From: JAMLIN01 sp964476625
GTDB taxonomy: Bacteria > Pseudomonadota > Gammaproteobacteria > Burkholderiales > Burkholderiaceae_E
Reading direction: 5' to 3'
NCBI GenBank assembly: GCA_964476625.1
Contig: CAYZBJ010000010.1
Span: forward strand, 1 to 64,000
DNA: 64,000 nt
Position 1 is the first letter of the stretch; each line of letters opens with the position of its first letter. Both the position numbers and the translations under genes were made by a program. This document shows, piece by piece, positions 48,730-56,276 of the stretch. Below the pieces are notes generated by a model, which was not told the DNA's origin, searched no databases, and was given only the letters and a program-made list of their open reading frames with translations.

Positions 48730-49685
48730 TGGACCTCGACGGTATTTCCGCTTCGATGGAGAAGGGACATCAGTTCATTCTCGATTCGGCCGAAGCGTAC
48801 CATCCCGCGCACCAGGAAATAGTCGGACGATACGGAAAACAGGCTCATGTCGGCCTCGTCGCCGAGCCGCATCCGGGCCTGCGCATCGGAAATGTCCTTG
48901 TAGAAACTCTCGCCGCGCTCCGAGATGAGCTGGCGGGCCTGCGCCGGATCGACATCGAGGTACGCGGCCAGGACTTCGGGCGTGGCGGTATTGAGGTTCA
49001 CGCCGGTGCGGGTCGGCAGCAGGATCGCATGGTCGGCGAGCCGGCGGATCGTCGCCTCGTCGAAGCCGCGCACCTCGCGCAGGTCGTCCAGGCGCAGCAG
49101 GCGCGGCTGTTCGGCCGGGATGCTCGCCCCGTCGACGACCCGCCCAAGGGTCGGCAGCAGGCGGGCAACGACGAGGTCGGCGAGGGATTCCGGCAGGTCG
49201 AGGGACGCGAGCAGGCGCCTGAGGGCCGCCAGGTGGCGGGGGTTGGCCTGGGGACCAAGGGCGCCCGCCTCGACCAGGTTGCTGAGATTGAACAGCCCCT
49301 GGGCGTCGAATATCTGGCCGCGCAGGCGAGGCAGTCGCTCGAGCCGGGCACCGGCGGTAACCGTCTCGTCGAGCACGGTTTCATCGACCCGGGTCGCCCA
49401 GAGCTCGCCGGGGTGGTCGATCGAGCCGAGGCGCAGATCCGCCTGCAGCACGAAGCGCCCCCAGTCGATCGCCATGCGTTCGATCCAGCGCGACTGGGCG
49501 AGCGCCTGGCGGTTCTCGACCGAGCGGATCGCGACATGCTCGCGCACGAAGAGCGAAGCCACGATCGTCGAGACCAGCGCCACCACGAGGATCACGCTGA
49601 CGATCGCAGCCCCGCGCTCGCCCGGCCTCGTTGGCCCGCGCTCGCGCGGCGCAGGCTTGCCAGTTGCCGTCGGCCGTCGTCGCAT
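48711..49685 (-). CDS. gspK: Type II secretion minor pseudopilin GspK
   Basis: Large minor pseudopilin that caps the pseudopilus tip. The 324-aa protein starts MRRRPTATGKPAPRERGPTR, with the prepilin site ERGAAIVSVILVVALVSTIV (cleavage after the Gly of ERG). Characteristic blocks are RMAIDWGRFVLQADLR, DAQGLFNLSNLVEAG and the helix-hairpin-helix-like GVNLNTATPEVLAAYLDVDP. ATG 49685 lies two bases after the gspJ stop. Confidence 0.94.
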   Translation of the reverse strand: MRRRPTATGKPAPRERGPTRPGERGAAIVSVILVVALVSTIVASLFVREHVAIRSVENRQALAQSRWIERMAIDWGRFVLQADLRLGSIDHPGELWATRVDETVLDETVTAGARLERLPRLRGQIFDAQGLFNLSNLVEAGALGPQANPRHLAALRRLLASLDLPESLADLVVARLLPTLGRVVDGASIPAEQPRLLRLDDLREVRGFDEATIRRLADHAILLPTRTGVNLNTATPEVLAAYLDVDPAQARQLISERGESFYKDISDAQARMRLGDEADMSLFSVSSDYFLVRGMVRFGRIENELMSLLHRSGNTVEVQWQYRL

Positions 49686-49687
49686 GT

Positions 49688-50314
49688 TCAGTCCCGCAAC
49701 GCGAAGACGCGGCGCAGGCGTTCGCCGTGGCGCAGCAAGGTCAACTCGACGCCGGCCGGGTCGAACTGGCGATCCGCGCCGGCGTTGCCCGTCGGCGGCG
49801 GCAACGAGACCAGCGCGGTGCCGTCCTGCCACTCGTTACGCCCGGCCAGCCAGCCTCGCCAGGCGATGGCGTCCACGTTGGCCAGCAGCGGCTGCCAGAC
49901 CTGCAGGGGCAGTTCGTTGTCGGCATCCGGCCGCCAGGGCCCGAAGCCGCGCTCGATGAGGCCGTCGCGCAGCCGGTAGACGACCCGCTCGAAGCGCACC
50001 GGCGAATCGACGGGCGCCTCGCGCAACAGGTCGACGCGCACCGGGCCCTCGACGTCGTCGCGAACGAAGGCCACCGGGCGTCGGCCGAGGGCGTCGAGAT
50101 GGCGCAGGGGCCAGGAGCGTCGCAGGTCTTCGTCGAGCTGCGAGAACAGGACCGAGAGCGCCCGGGTCTCGTCGGTATGGCGGGTGATGTGCTCGCGACT
50201 GGCCAGCACCGAATCGAGGCCGCGCCAGGACAGCACTGCGAGGATCGCCATCAGGGCGACGGCCACCAGCAGCTCCAGCAAGGTGAAGCCGGCCTGGCGA
50301 CGATGGCGCCGCAT
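49688..50314 (-). CDS. gspJ: Type II secretion minor pseudopilin GspJ
   Basis: A 208-aa minor pseudopilin that joins the GspI-J-K tip. The prepilin signal MRRHRRQAGFTLLELLVAVA has the Gly-Phe cleavage site and Glu at +5. The mature domain has SRRGLDSVLASREHITRHTD-like sequence (beginning SWRGLDSVLA), then RPVAFVRDDVEGPVRVDLL and RVVYRLRDGLIERGFGPW. ATG 50314 overlaps the gspI stop. A longer upstream reading frame is discarded because the prepilin leader starts here. Confidence 0.93.
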   Translation of the reverse strand: MRRHRRQAGFTLLELLVAVALMAILAVLSWRGLDSVLASREHITRHTDETRALSVLFSQLDEDLRRSWPLRHLDALGRRPVAFVRDDVEGPVRVDLLREAPVDSPVRFERVVYRLRDGLIERGFGPWRPDADNELPLQVWQPLLANVDAIAWRGWLAGRNEWQDGTALVSLPPPTGNAGADRQFDPAGVELTLLRHGERLRRVFALRD

Positions 50315-50682
50315 CACAGGCCTCGCACCGCGAAACCGACGAGGTGGGCGAGCCGATGCCCGTCGCCACCCAGCACGCTCAGTTCGACCTGCCGGAAAAA
50401 GGGACTCTGGGTGGCCTTGACGTCCTCGACGCATTGCAGCACCACATAGCCTTGCGAACAATCGAAGCGACGCACGCCCAGGGTCGGGAAGAGGCCTGCC
50501 ACGCGAATCTCGCCGAGCCGGTTCTCGGCGCTCCATTGGGCGAAGGTACGCGCGCGCAGCTCGTTGCTGCTGTTGCGCATCACGGTGGTCGCCCGCAGCG
50601 CCGCCATCAGGGCGATCGCCGCGATCGTCAGCGCCACCAGCACTTCGATCAGGGTGAAACCGCGGCGGCGGTGCGCGGACAT
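50314..50682 (-). CDS. gspI: Type II secretion minor pseudopilin GspI
   Basis: A 122-aa minor pseudopilin. The prepilin leader MSAHRRRGFTLIEVLVALTI is textbook, with cleavage between Gly and Phe. The GspI pattern NSSNELRARTFAQWSAENRL and LSVLGGDGHRLAHLVGFAVR follows. It overlaps gspJ by one base; a 71-bp space with no ribosome-site anomaly separates it from gspH. Confidence 0.94.
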   Translation of the reverse strand: MSAHRRRGFTLIEVLVALTIAAIALMAALRATTVMRNSSNELRARTFAQWSAENRLGEIRVAGLFPTLGVRRFDCSQGYVVLQCVEDVKATQSPFFRQVELSVLGGDGHRLAHLVGFAVRGL

Positions 50683-50753
50683 CTCAGCGGCGCCCGGCCG
50701 AGCCTGCGGGCGTGGCCGAAGCGAGCGATGGCGAGCGTGGGGGGCGTTTCATG

Positions 50754-51209
50754 TCAGCGGACCTCGAAGTGGCCGAGGCCATTGGCGAGGATCCGGTGCT
50801 CGCGACCATCGCGCGCCAGCACCAGGACGAAGGGCGAATCGACCGCATCGCGCCCGAACTCGATCACGCGCCGGCCGTCGCTTCGCTGCAGCGACAAGGT
50901 GGTCGGCCCGGCCCACTCGCGCGCGCGCAGGTCGCGGTCGTCGAGGATGGGGACCCATTTGCCCTGGCGGCGGATCAGGAAGCGGTATTCATTGGCATCG
51001 GCCTCGAAGCGGATGCGCGCGCCGCGCACCTGCGCCTCCTCGCGCGCCAGCCCGAGCAGCTGGCCGATGCGATCGGCCTCGAACTGCAGGGATCGGTCGG
51101 CGCCGCGCACCGACAGGCCGACCACCGTCATGAGGATGCCCGCGATCAGGATCGCGACCATCAGTTCGATCAGCGTGAAGCCAGCGGCGCGCCGGCGCAC
51201 GCGCTTCAC
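50754..51209 (-). CDS. gspH: Type II secretion minor pseudopilin GspH
   Basis: A 151-aa minor pseudopilin. It is read from a GTG (51209) whose first bases overlap the gspG stop as GTGA, so translation is coupled. The prepilin segment VKRVRRRAAGFTLIELMVAI has the Gly-Phe cleavage site. LLGLAREEAQVRGARIRFEA and KWVPILDDRDLRAREWAG are typical of GspH. No ATG start is available near the leader, which supports the GTG. Confidence 0.92.
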   Translation of the reverse strand: MKRVRRRAAGFTLIELMVAILIAGILMTVVGLSVRGADRSLQFEADRIGQLLGLAREEAQVRGARIRFEADANEYRFLIRRQGKWVPILDDRDLRAREWAGPTTLSLQRSDGRRVIEFGRDAVDSPFVLVLARDGREHRILANGLGHFEVR

Positions 51210-51640
51210 CGATTCAGTTGCCAGGATCCGATGTCGGCGTTGTTGCCTTCGCCGCCGCTCTGGCCATCGGCGCCGAAACTGAAGACATCGATATCCCCGT
51301 TGATGCCCGGGTGCATGTACTGGTACGGATTGCCCCAGGGATCCTTTGGCGGCGACTTCAGGTACTGCTTCCAGTTGTTCGGGATCGGATCCACCGTCGG
51401 TTTCTGGGCCAGTGCCGCGAGGCCCTGCTCGGAGGTGGGATAGCGATTGTTGTCGAGCCGGTACTGGTCCAGCGCCTGAAGAATGTTGCCGATGTCGTAC
51501 CTGGCGGCGGTCATGCGGGCCTGGTCGGGCTTGTCCATGACGCGAGGAACGATCAGGGTCGCGAGCACGCCGAGGATCACGATCACGACCATGATCTCGA
51601 TCAGCGTGAAACCACGCTCGTGGCGCATGATGCGCTGCAT
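51206..51640 (-). CDS. gspG: Type II secretion major pseudopilin GspG
   Basis: Main subunit of the periplasmic pseudopilus. The 144-aa protein has the leader MQRIMRHERGFTLIEIMVVI with the Gly-Phe cleavage site. The conserved KPDQARMTAARYDIGNILQA, LDQYRLDNNRYPTSEQGLAA and the calcium-site region DPWGNPYQYMHPGINGDIDV with FSFGADGQSGGEGNNADIGS follow. ATG 51640 has GGGAG upstream. It is the first gene of the leftward gsp operon and is divergent from gspC across 70 bp. Confidence 0.96.
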   Translation of the reverse strand: MQRIMRHERGFTLIEIMVVIVILGVLATLIVPRVMDKPDQARMTAARYDIGNILQALDQYRLDNNRYPTSEQGLAALAQKPTVDPIPNNWKQYLKSPPKDPWGNPYQYMHPGINGDIDVFSFGADGQSGGEGNNADIGSWQLNR

Positions 51641-51672
51641 AAAACTCCCGGGGTCGCACTTCGAAGACGCGT

Positions 51673-51678
51673 TATGAT
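51673..51678 (+). promoter_or_regulatory. -10 hexamer of gspC
   Basis: TATGAT, 32 bp before the gspC ATG, within CGTTATGATAGCAGCGCCCC. The same 20-base context, with one change, occurs before darP at 18513-18532. No -35 of good quality is visible at 17 bp. Confidence 0.45.
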
Positions 51679-51710
51679 AGCAGCGCCCCCGACCCGCACA
51701 CCGGCCATTC

Positions 51711-52364
51711 ATGCGCCTGTTTCCGTCGGCCGGCGGGGCTCGCTGGGCTCCGCGGCTCCTCTCCGTCCTGCTGTTCGCGCTGCTATGCGCCGTCGTCGCG
51801 TACTGGGCGCTGCGCCTGTTCGAGCCCCCGGTGCGCGTCGCTCCGTCGGGCTCGCTCGCGGCAACCGGGGCGGTCGCCTCGCTCGGCCCGGCCCACACCC
51901 TGTTCGGACGCACCGGCACCAATGACGGACCGGTCGTCCAGGCGATCTCCTCCAGCTTCAAGGTGCTCGGCGTGATTGCCGACACCGAGCGCGGCGCCGC
52001 CGTCATCTCGGTCGAGGGGCGGCCCGCCGAGGCCTTCGGTGTCGGCATGCGGATCGACGACAACCACCGGCTCAAGACGGTGACGGCCACCGAAGTCGTG
52101 ATCCTGCGTGGCGACGAAGAGATCCGGGTCGAGGCGCCCGCCCTGACCGACATCGCGATCCTCACCGCCGGGCCGGCGTCCGGGGCCGCCAGCGCCCCCG
52201 ATTCCCGGCCAGCGCCGCCGATGCGCCCGCTGCCGCCCGCGGGCGCCGCGGCCGCCGTACCCGAGCAGGCCGCCCCCCGGCCGGTGGTGCGCCGGCCAAC
52301 GTCCGACCCGCGGCCGCAGATACCCGGCGAGCAGCCCGCGCCCCCGGCCGAAAACGCCCGCTGA
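51711..52364 (+). CDS. gspC: Type II secretion protein GspC
   Basis: Inner-membrane protein that links the platform to the GspD secretin. The 217-aa product has one transmembrane helix (LLSVLLFALLCAVVAYWALR). The HR domain lies at about 50-150 (FKVLGVIADTERGAAVISVE, GRPAEAFGVGMRIDDNHRL, VVILRGDEEIRVEAPA). A Pro/Ala-rich tail follows and there is no PDZ domain, as in several betaproteobacterial GspC. It is transcribed away from gspG and lies 15 bp before thyA. Confidence 0.88.
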   Translation: MRLFPSAGGARWAPRLLSVLLFALLCAVVAYWALRLFEPPVRVAPSGSLAATGAVASLGPAHTLFGRTGTNDGPVVQAISSSFKVLGVIADTERGAAVISVEGRPAEAFGVGMRIDDNHRLKTVTATEVVILRGDEEIRVEAPALTDIAILTAGPASGAASAPDSRPAPPMRPLPPAGAAAAVPEQAAPRPVVRRPTSDPRPQIPGEQPAPPAENAR

Positions 52365-52367
52365 CGC

Positions 52368-52373
52368 TAGAAT
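52368..52373 (+). promoter_or_regulatory. -10 hexamer of thyA (leaderless spacing)
   Basis: TAGAAT, five of six to consensus, followed by six bases (CGACCG) and the thyA ATG at 52380. No purine-rich ribosome site exists between gspC and thyA, so a transcript starting at the ATG itself is predicted. Confidence 0.55.
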
Positions 52374-52379
52374 CGACCG

Positions 52380-53174
52380 ATGCGCGCCTATCTCGAGTTG
52401 ATGCGCCACGTGCTGGAGCACGGCGAGCGCAAGGACGACCGGACCGGTACCGGCACCCTGTCGGTATTCGGCTGGCAGATGCGCGTGCCGCTCGCCGCCG
52501 GTTTCCCGCTGCTGACCACCAAGAAGCTGCATCTCAAGTCGATCGTGCATGAGCTGCTCTGGTTCCTGCAGGGCTCTACCAACGTCGGCTACCTGCGCGA
52601 GCACGGCGTCACCATCTGGGATGAATGGGCCGACGAGCGCGGCGAGCTCGGCCCGGTCTACGGCCACCAGTGGCGGTCGTGGCCGACGCCCGACGGCGGG
52701 CACATCGACCAGATCGCCGACTTGATGAGCCGCCTGCGCACCGACCCGAACAGCCGTCGGCTGGTGATCTCGGCCTGGAACGTCGCGGACCTGCCGAAGA
52801 TGGCGCTCGCCCCCTGTCATGCCTTCTTCCAGTTCCATGTCGCCGGCGGCCGTCTGTCGTGCCAGCTCTACCAGCGCAGCGCCGACATCTTCCTCGGCGT
52901 GCCGTTCAACATCGCCTCGTATGCCCTGCTCACCGAGATGGTCGCGCAGCAGGCGGGACTCGAGCCGGGCGACTTCATCTGGACCGGCGGCGACTGCCAC
53001 CTGTACCTGAACCACCTCGACCAGGCGCGCCAGCAACTCGCCCGCGATCCGCGTCCGCTGCCGAAGCTCGTCATCGGACGCCGGCCCGAGTCGATCTTCG
53101 ACTATCGCTACGACGACTTCAGCTTCGAGGGCTACGACCCGCATCCGCTGATCAAGGCGCCGGTCGCGGTCTAG
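52380..53174 (+). CDS. thyA: Thymidylate synthase
   Basis: Methylates dUMP to dTMP using methylene-tetrahydrofolate. The 264 residues equal the E. coli enzyme in length. GERKDDRTGTGTLSVFGWQM near the start, the catalytic Cys in LAPCHAFFQFHV and the substrate loop LYQRSADIFLGVPFNIASYA are intact, as are WTGGDCHLYLNHLDQA and FSFEGYDPHPLIKAPVAV. The start has no Shine-Dalgarno and sits six bases after a TAGAAT hexamer. folA follows, as in many proteobacteria, regenerating tetrahydrofolate. Confidence 0.97.
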   Translation: MRAYLELMRHVLEHGERKDDRTGTGTLSVFGWQMRVPLAAGFPLLTTKKLHLKSIVHELLWFLQGSTNVGYLREHGVTIWDEWADERGELGPVYGHQWRSWPTPDGGHIDQIADLMSRLRTDPNSRRLVISAWNVADLPKMALAPCHAFFQFHVAGGRLSCQLYQRSADIFLGVPFNIASYALLTEMVAQQAGLEPGDFIWTGGDCHLYLNHLDQARQQLARDPRPLPKLVIGRRPESIFDYRYDDFSFEGYDPHPLIKAPVAV

Positions 53175-53198
53175 GGAACCTGTGGACGCAGTACGCCG

Positions 53199-53714
53199 AT
53201 GTCAACGCCCCGTGTCACCTTGCTGATCGCCCGGGCGCGCAACGGCGTGATCGGCCATGGCAACGCCCTGCCCTGGCACATCCCCGAGGAGCTCCAGCAC
53301 TTCAAGCGGACCACCACCGGCCATGCGCTCATCATGGGCCGGCTCACCTGGGACTCCATCGGCCGGCCCCTGCCGGGTCGGCGCACCCTCGTGGTGAGCC
53401 GCAACCGCGAGTGGTCGGCGCCGGGCTGCGAGCGGGCCGATTCGGTCGCCGACGCCATCGCGATGGCGGCCGCGGGCTCGCCCGAGCATCCCGACATCTC
53501 GCGCGACGAAGTCTTCGTGGTGGGCGGCGCCCAGATCTATCTCGCCGCCCTGCCCCAAGCGCACCGGATCCTGATGACGGAAGTCGATCTCGAACCGGAC
53601 GGCGACGTCCATCTCGATGCGCCCGACCCGGGCGAGTGGCGTGCGGTCACGCGCGAGGCCCGGACCTCGTCGATCGGTGTCGGCTTCGAGATCGTCGACT
53701 ATCGCCGCACCTGA
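53199..53714 (+). CDS. folA: Dihydrofolate reductase
   Basis: NADPH-dependent reduction of dihydrofolate produced by thymidylate synthase. The 171-aa protein has the DHFR blocks LIARARNGVIGHGNALPWHI, EELQHFKRTTTGHALIMGRL, TWDSIGRPLPGRRTLVVSRN and EVFVVGGAQIYLAALPQAHR. It lies 24 bp after thyA and is likely in the same transcript, with a poor ribosome site of its own. The GHGNALPWH loop (Asn-Ala-Leu-Pro-Trp) matches the M20 loop. Confidence 0.96.
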   Translation: MSTPRVTLLIARARNGVIGHGNALPWHIPEELQHFKRTTTGHALIMGRLTWDSIGRPLPGRRTLVVSRNREWSAPGCERADSVADAIAMAAAGSPEHPDISRDEVFVVGGAQIYLAALPQAHRILMTEVDLEPDGDVHLDAPDPGEWRAVTREARTSSIGVGFEIVDYRRT

Positions 53715-53771
53715 TCCCGGCCGAAATCCGGGCGCAACCGTGCCTGCGGCGTGGGGCCCTCTTGCCGGCTC

Positions 53772-54263
53772 CTACCAGACCCCCATCGAAGCGCCCGCCG
53801 CGAGCGACGCGCCGAGCTCGCGCGCGCCGGCGAGATCCGCTTCGCCAATGTGCTTGGGCGCGAGGATCTCCTCCGGCGTCTGGGCGTGGGTGCACACGAT
53901 GACCGGCTCGGCCACCCGCCGCATCCGCCAGCCAGTGGCGATGCGGTCGATCTGCCGGGTCGCGCCCTCGCCATCCGAGCCGGCGCAGACGATCGTTGCA
54001 TAGGGCCGGCCGTCGATCCGCCCAAGCGCCGGGTAATAACAGCGATCGAAGAAGTCCTTCATCATCCCGGCCATCGTCGCCAGGTTCTCCGGGCAGACGA
54101 AGAGCACCGAGCGAGCCGCGAGCAGTTCCTCGGGCCCGGCTCGATCGGCGCGCAACATCAGGGCCTCGCCGGGCTCGACCTGCTCGAGCGCGCCTTCGAG
54201 GGCAGCGGTGGCGAGTTGTTCGCTGCCACCGGTCAGGGACCACCAGACGATCAGGAGATTCAT
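53772..54263 (-). CDS. Flavodoxin-like NAD(P)H/FMN oxidoreductase-family protein
   Basis: A 163-aa flavodoxin-fold protein. The phosphate-binding loop is in LLIVWWSLTGGSEQLATAAL; further strands read SVLFVCPENLATMAGMMKDF and YATIVCAGSDGEGATRQIDR. The blocks agree with NADPH-dependent FMN reductases/flavodoxins of proteobacteria, but the donor and substrate are not evident. ATG 54263 is chosen because the product then starts directly with the first beta strand (MNLLIVWWS) and AGGAG-like sequence is absent on the alternative. It follows tRNA-Arg on the same strand. Confidence 0.8.
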   Translation of the reverse strand: MNLLIVWWSLTGGSEQLATAALEGALEQVEPGEALMLRADRAGPEELLAARSVLFVCPENLATMAGMMKDFFDRCYYPALGRIDGRPYATIVCAGSDGEGATRQIDRIATGWRMRRVAEPVIVCTHAQTPEEILAPKHIGEADLAGARELGASLAAGASMGVW

Positions 54264-54287
54264 GTCGTCGCGATCGTGTACAGGGGA

Positions 54288-54363
54288 TGGCGCCCCCGGC
54301 ACGAATCGAACGTGCGACCCTCTCCTTAGGAGGGAGATGCTCTATCCACTGAGCTACGGAGGC
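54288..54363 (-). tRNA. tRNA-Arg (anticodon CCU)
   Basis: A 76-nt cloverleaf including an encoded CCA. The acceptor stem pairs GCCTCCG with CGGGGGC (one G-T), the D-arm begins TAGCTCAGTGGATAGAGC, the anticodon stem TCTCC/GGAGA encloses loop CTCCTAA with anticodon CCT, and the T-loop is TTCGATT in GCACG/CGTGC. It reads the rare codon AGG. Folding was done by hand but all stems close. Confidence 0.97.
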
Positions 54364-54372
54364 GTGGCGCCG

Positions 54373-54381
54373 ATTGTAGCA
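54373..54381 (-). promoter_or_regulatory. Extended -10 promoter of tRNA-Arg
   Basis: TGCTACAAT on the minus strand (TGn plus TACAAT). Transcription would begin near 54366, about three bases before the mature tRNA 5' end. A -35 hexamer is not obvious. Confidence 0.5.
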
Positions 54382-54396
54382 ACCCCGCCGCAGCAC

Positions 54397-54504
54397 CTAC
54401 GGCCGCAAGCGCTGCAGTTCGCGGAGCACCGCAATCGTGTCCACGAGACTCGTCTCGAGCGGGATCTCCGGCTGCTTCCCGTCGCGCCCATCCAGGCTGA
54501 GCAA
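54397..54504 (-). other. Unassigned coding-like segment of 35 codons
   Basis: Between the thioesterase and tRNA-Arg, the minus strand has an open segment in a different frame from the thioesterase. It reads LLSLDGRDGKQPEIPLETSL then VDTIAVLRELQRLRP and a TAG stop. Codon third positions are almost all G or C as in genuine genes here, and the sequence is not repetitive. A TTG at 54504 could start it. I recognise no family. It may be a small protein or the surviving tail of a lost gene. Confidence 0.3.
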
Positions 54505-54517
54505 CCCGCGTCTCGTT

Positions 54518-54982
54518 TTACCCGTTCGGGGGCGGTGATTCCATCTCGAACACAAGGAGGGTCGAAGTCGCCGTAGCGCATAGTCTTCCCTCGCCGTCGT
54601 GCAAGGTGGCTTCCGCGAACGCCACGCGCCGGCCGACCGAGATGACCGTGCCGGTCGCGCGGACCGTGCCACTCCGGTCACTGAGCCCGCGCACGAACGA
54701 GACCTTGAGCTCCAGGGTCGTATGTCCCCGGTTGGGGCCGAGCTTCGAGTGGACCGCGATACCGCAGGCGCTGTCGAGCAAGGTCGAGGCATAGCCGCCG
54801 TGCACCGATCCCAGCGGGTTGTAGACGCTGCGATCGGGTGTGCCCTCGAACACCACCCGGCCGCGCTCGAGCTCGACCAGGTCGAATCCGAGCTTCTCGC
54901 CCATCGGCGCCTTCAGGTTGCCCGCGAGCATCGTGCGCAGTTGCTCGAAGCCGTCGGGTGCCTCCTTGACCTTGTCTGTCAT
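54518..54982 (-). CDS. PaaI family thioesterase (hotdog fold)
   Basis: Acyl-CoA thioesterase of the PaaI/YdiI-like family. At 154 aa from ATG 54982 (MTDKVKEAPDGFEQL), the hotdog core reads YNPLGSVHGGYASTLLDSAC (with the HGG and catalytic Asp/Ser region) and GHTTLELKVSFVRGLSDRSG. GRRVAFAEATLHDGEGRLCA and TATSTLLVFEM follow. The substrate is not determinable. It is the last gene of the leftward operon hxlR-isomerase-SDR-thioesterase, starting five bases after the SDR stop. Confidence 0.9.
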   Translation of the reverse strand: MTDKVKEAPDGFEQLRTMLAGNLKAPMGEKLGFDLVELERGRVVFEGTPDRSVYNPLGSVHGGYASTLLDSACGIAVHSKLGPNRGHTTLELKVSFVRGLSDRSGTVRATGTVISVGRRVAFAEATLHDGEGRLCATATSTLLVFEMESPPPNG

Positions 54983-54987
54983 CACGC

Positions 54988-55686
54988 TCACCAGGTTTCG
55001 TGGAAGGGCCGGACCTCGGCGAGGAACGACCAGGCGTCGCGCGGCTGGTGCGCGAGATGGAAGACCTCGCCGGCAATCGACGCCGGCGAGATGAAGAAGT
55101 CGTCCGCTGCGTCGGGCAATCGCTCTCGCTGCCACGGTACGTCGATCACCGCATCGATCACGAGGTAGGCGACGTGGACGCCCTTGGGTCCGAGGTCACG
55201 CGCCAGTGATTCGGCGAGGATCCGCTGTGCGGCCTTGGTCGGGGCGAAGCCGGCGAACGCCGCGCGCCCGCGCTGCGCCGAGGTGTTGCCGGTGACGATC
55301 AGCGCGCCTTCGCCAGCCTCGACCATCGCGGGCGTCGTCAGCCGTGCGAGATGGAAGAGCGCCATCGTATTGATCGCGAAGTTGCGCTGGAGCGTATCCG
55401 CCTCGACCTCCATGAAGGTACCGAACGCGCCACCCACGGCATTGTGGACGACGATCTTCGGGCACCCCACCTGGGCGATCACACGCTCCAGGGCGCTGGC
55501 GTCACTGACGTCGCAAGGCACCGCGACCGAATCCGGAATCTCGTGCTCCAGCGCGGCGAGACGATCGGCGTCGCGCGCCAGCATCGCCACCCGATAGCCG
55601 CCTTCGGCGAAGCGCCGCACGACGGCAGCGCCGGTGCCGGGGCCAACACCAGTGACGAGGGCGAATGGTTTGGTCCTGTCCGTCAT
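54988..55686 (-). CDS. Short-chain dehydrogenase/reductase
   Basis: A classical SDR of 232 aa starting at 55686. The nucleotide loop is FALVTGVGPGTGAAVVRRFA, followed by the NAV-type block IVVHNAVGGAFGTFMEV. The catalytic pair appears altered: the usual YxxxK is replaced by FAPTKAAQRILAESLARDLG (Phe in place of Tyr), with Ser in NTSAQRG upstream. This may indicate reduced or unusual activity. Its ATG overlaps the upstream isomerase gene by four bases. The substrate is unknown. Confidence 0.85.
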   Translation of the reverse strand: MTDRTKPFALVTGVGPGTGAAVVRRFAEGGYRVAMLARDADRLAALEHEIPDSVAVPCDVSDASALERVIAQVGCPKIVVHNAVGGAFGTFMEVEADTLQRNFAINTMALFHLARLTTPAMVEAGEGALIVTGNTSAQRGRAAFAGFAPTKAAQRILAESLARDLGPKGVHVAYLVIDAVIDVPWQRERLPDAADDFFISPASIAGEVFHLAHQPRDAWSFLAEVRPFHETW

Positions 55687-56276
55687 GCCGCTTCCCCCAG
55701 ACGCGTGAGTTCCTCGCGCACGAAATCGAGCCGATCGTTGCCGAAGAACATCGTGTCGCCGACGAAGATGCTGGGCGAGCCGAACACGCCGCGCTCGGCC
55801 GCTTCCTCGGTATTGGCATCGAGCTGTGCGATCACGTCGGGCGCGTCGATCCCTGCGGCGATGGGAGCAGGATCGATGCCGGCGGCCGCGATGACGGCGA
55901 GGATGTCGTCGCTGGTCGCGAGCGTCTTCCCCTCGCTCCAAAGGGCACGGTACAAGGCCAGCGTGATCGCGTCGGCCTCCTCGGGCGACCCCGCCGCCAG
56001 CACGGCGCGCGAGCAGGCGGCGCCATCGGCGCTGCGCACGTCCGATGGGTTCAGGGCAATGCCGTAGCGCTCGCACCAGCGCGCCAGGTCCTTGCGCGCG
56101 TAGCGACCCTTGGCCGCGCAGGTGATGGTGGTCGGCACGTTTCCGACCTTCTCCATGACCTCGAGAATCCGCATCGGCCGGAACGCGATGTGGACGTCCA
56201 TTTCGCGCAACTGGGTGAAGGCCAGATAGCTGTAGGGGCTTCCGAAACTGTAGAAGAATTCGATCGACTGCGTCAT
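55683..56276 (-). CDS. DsbA-family oxidoreductase, 2-hydroxychromene-2-carboxylate isomerase type
   Basis: A thioredoxin-fold GST-kappa/DsbA-like protein of 197 aa. The N-terminus IEFFYSFGSPYSYLAFTQLR has Ser in place of a CxxC motif, as in HCCA isomerases. The rest shows FRPMRILEVMEKVGNVPTTI and the C-terminal GVFGSPSIFVGDTMFFGNDR LDFV block. Family members isomerise naphthalene-pathway intermediates with glutathione, though many serve other detoxification roles. It overlaps the hxlR gene upstream and the SDR downstream by four bases. Confidence 0.88.
   Translation of the reverse strand: MTQSIEFFYSFGSPYSYLAFTQLREMDVHIAFRPMRILEVMEKVGNVPTTITCAAKGRYARKDLARWCERYGIALNPSDVRSADGAACSRAVLAAGSPEEADAITLALYRALWSEGKTLATSDDILAVIAAAGIDPAPIAAGIDAPDVIAQLDANTEEAAERGVFGSPSIFVGDTMFFGNDRLDFVREELTRLGEAA

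Noticed and set aside
46540..48822. 760-codon plus-strand frame opposite gspN-gspM-gspL
   Set aside because: No recognisable domain and biased composition; the minus-strand gsp genes explain the region fully.
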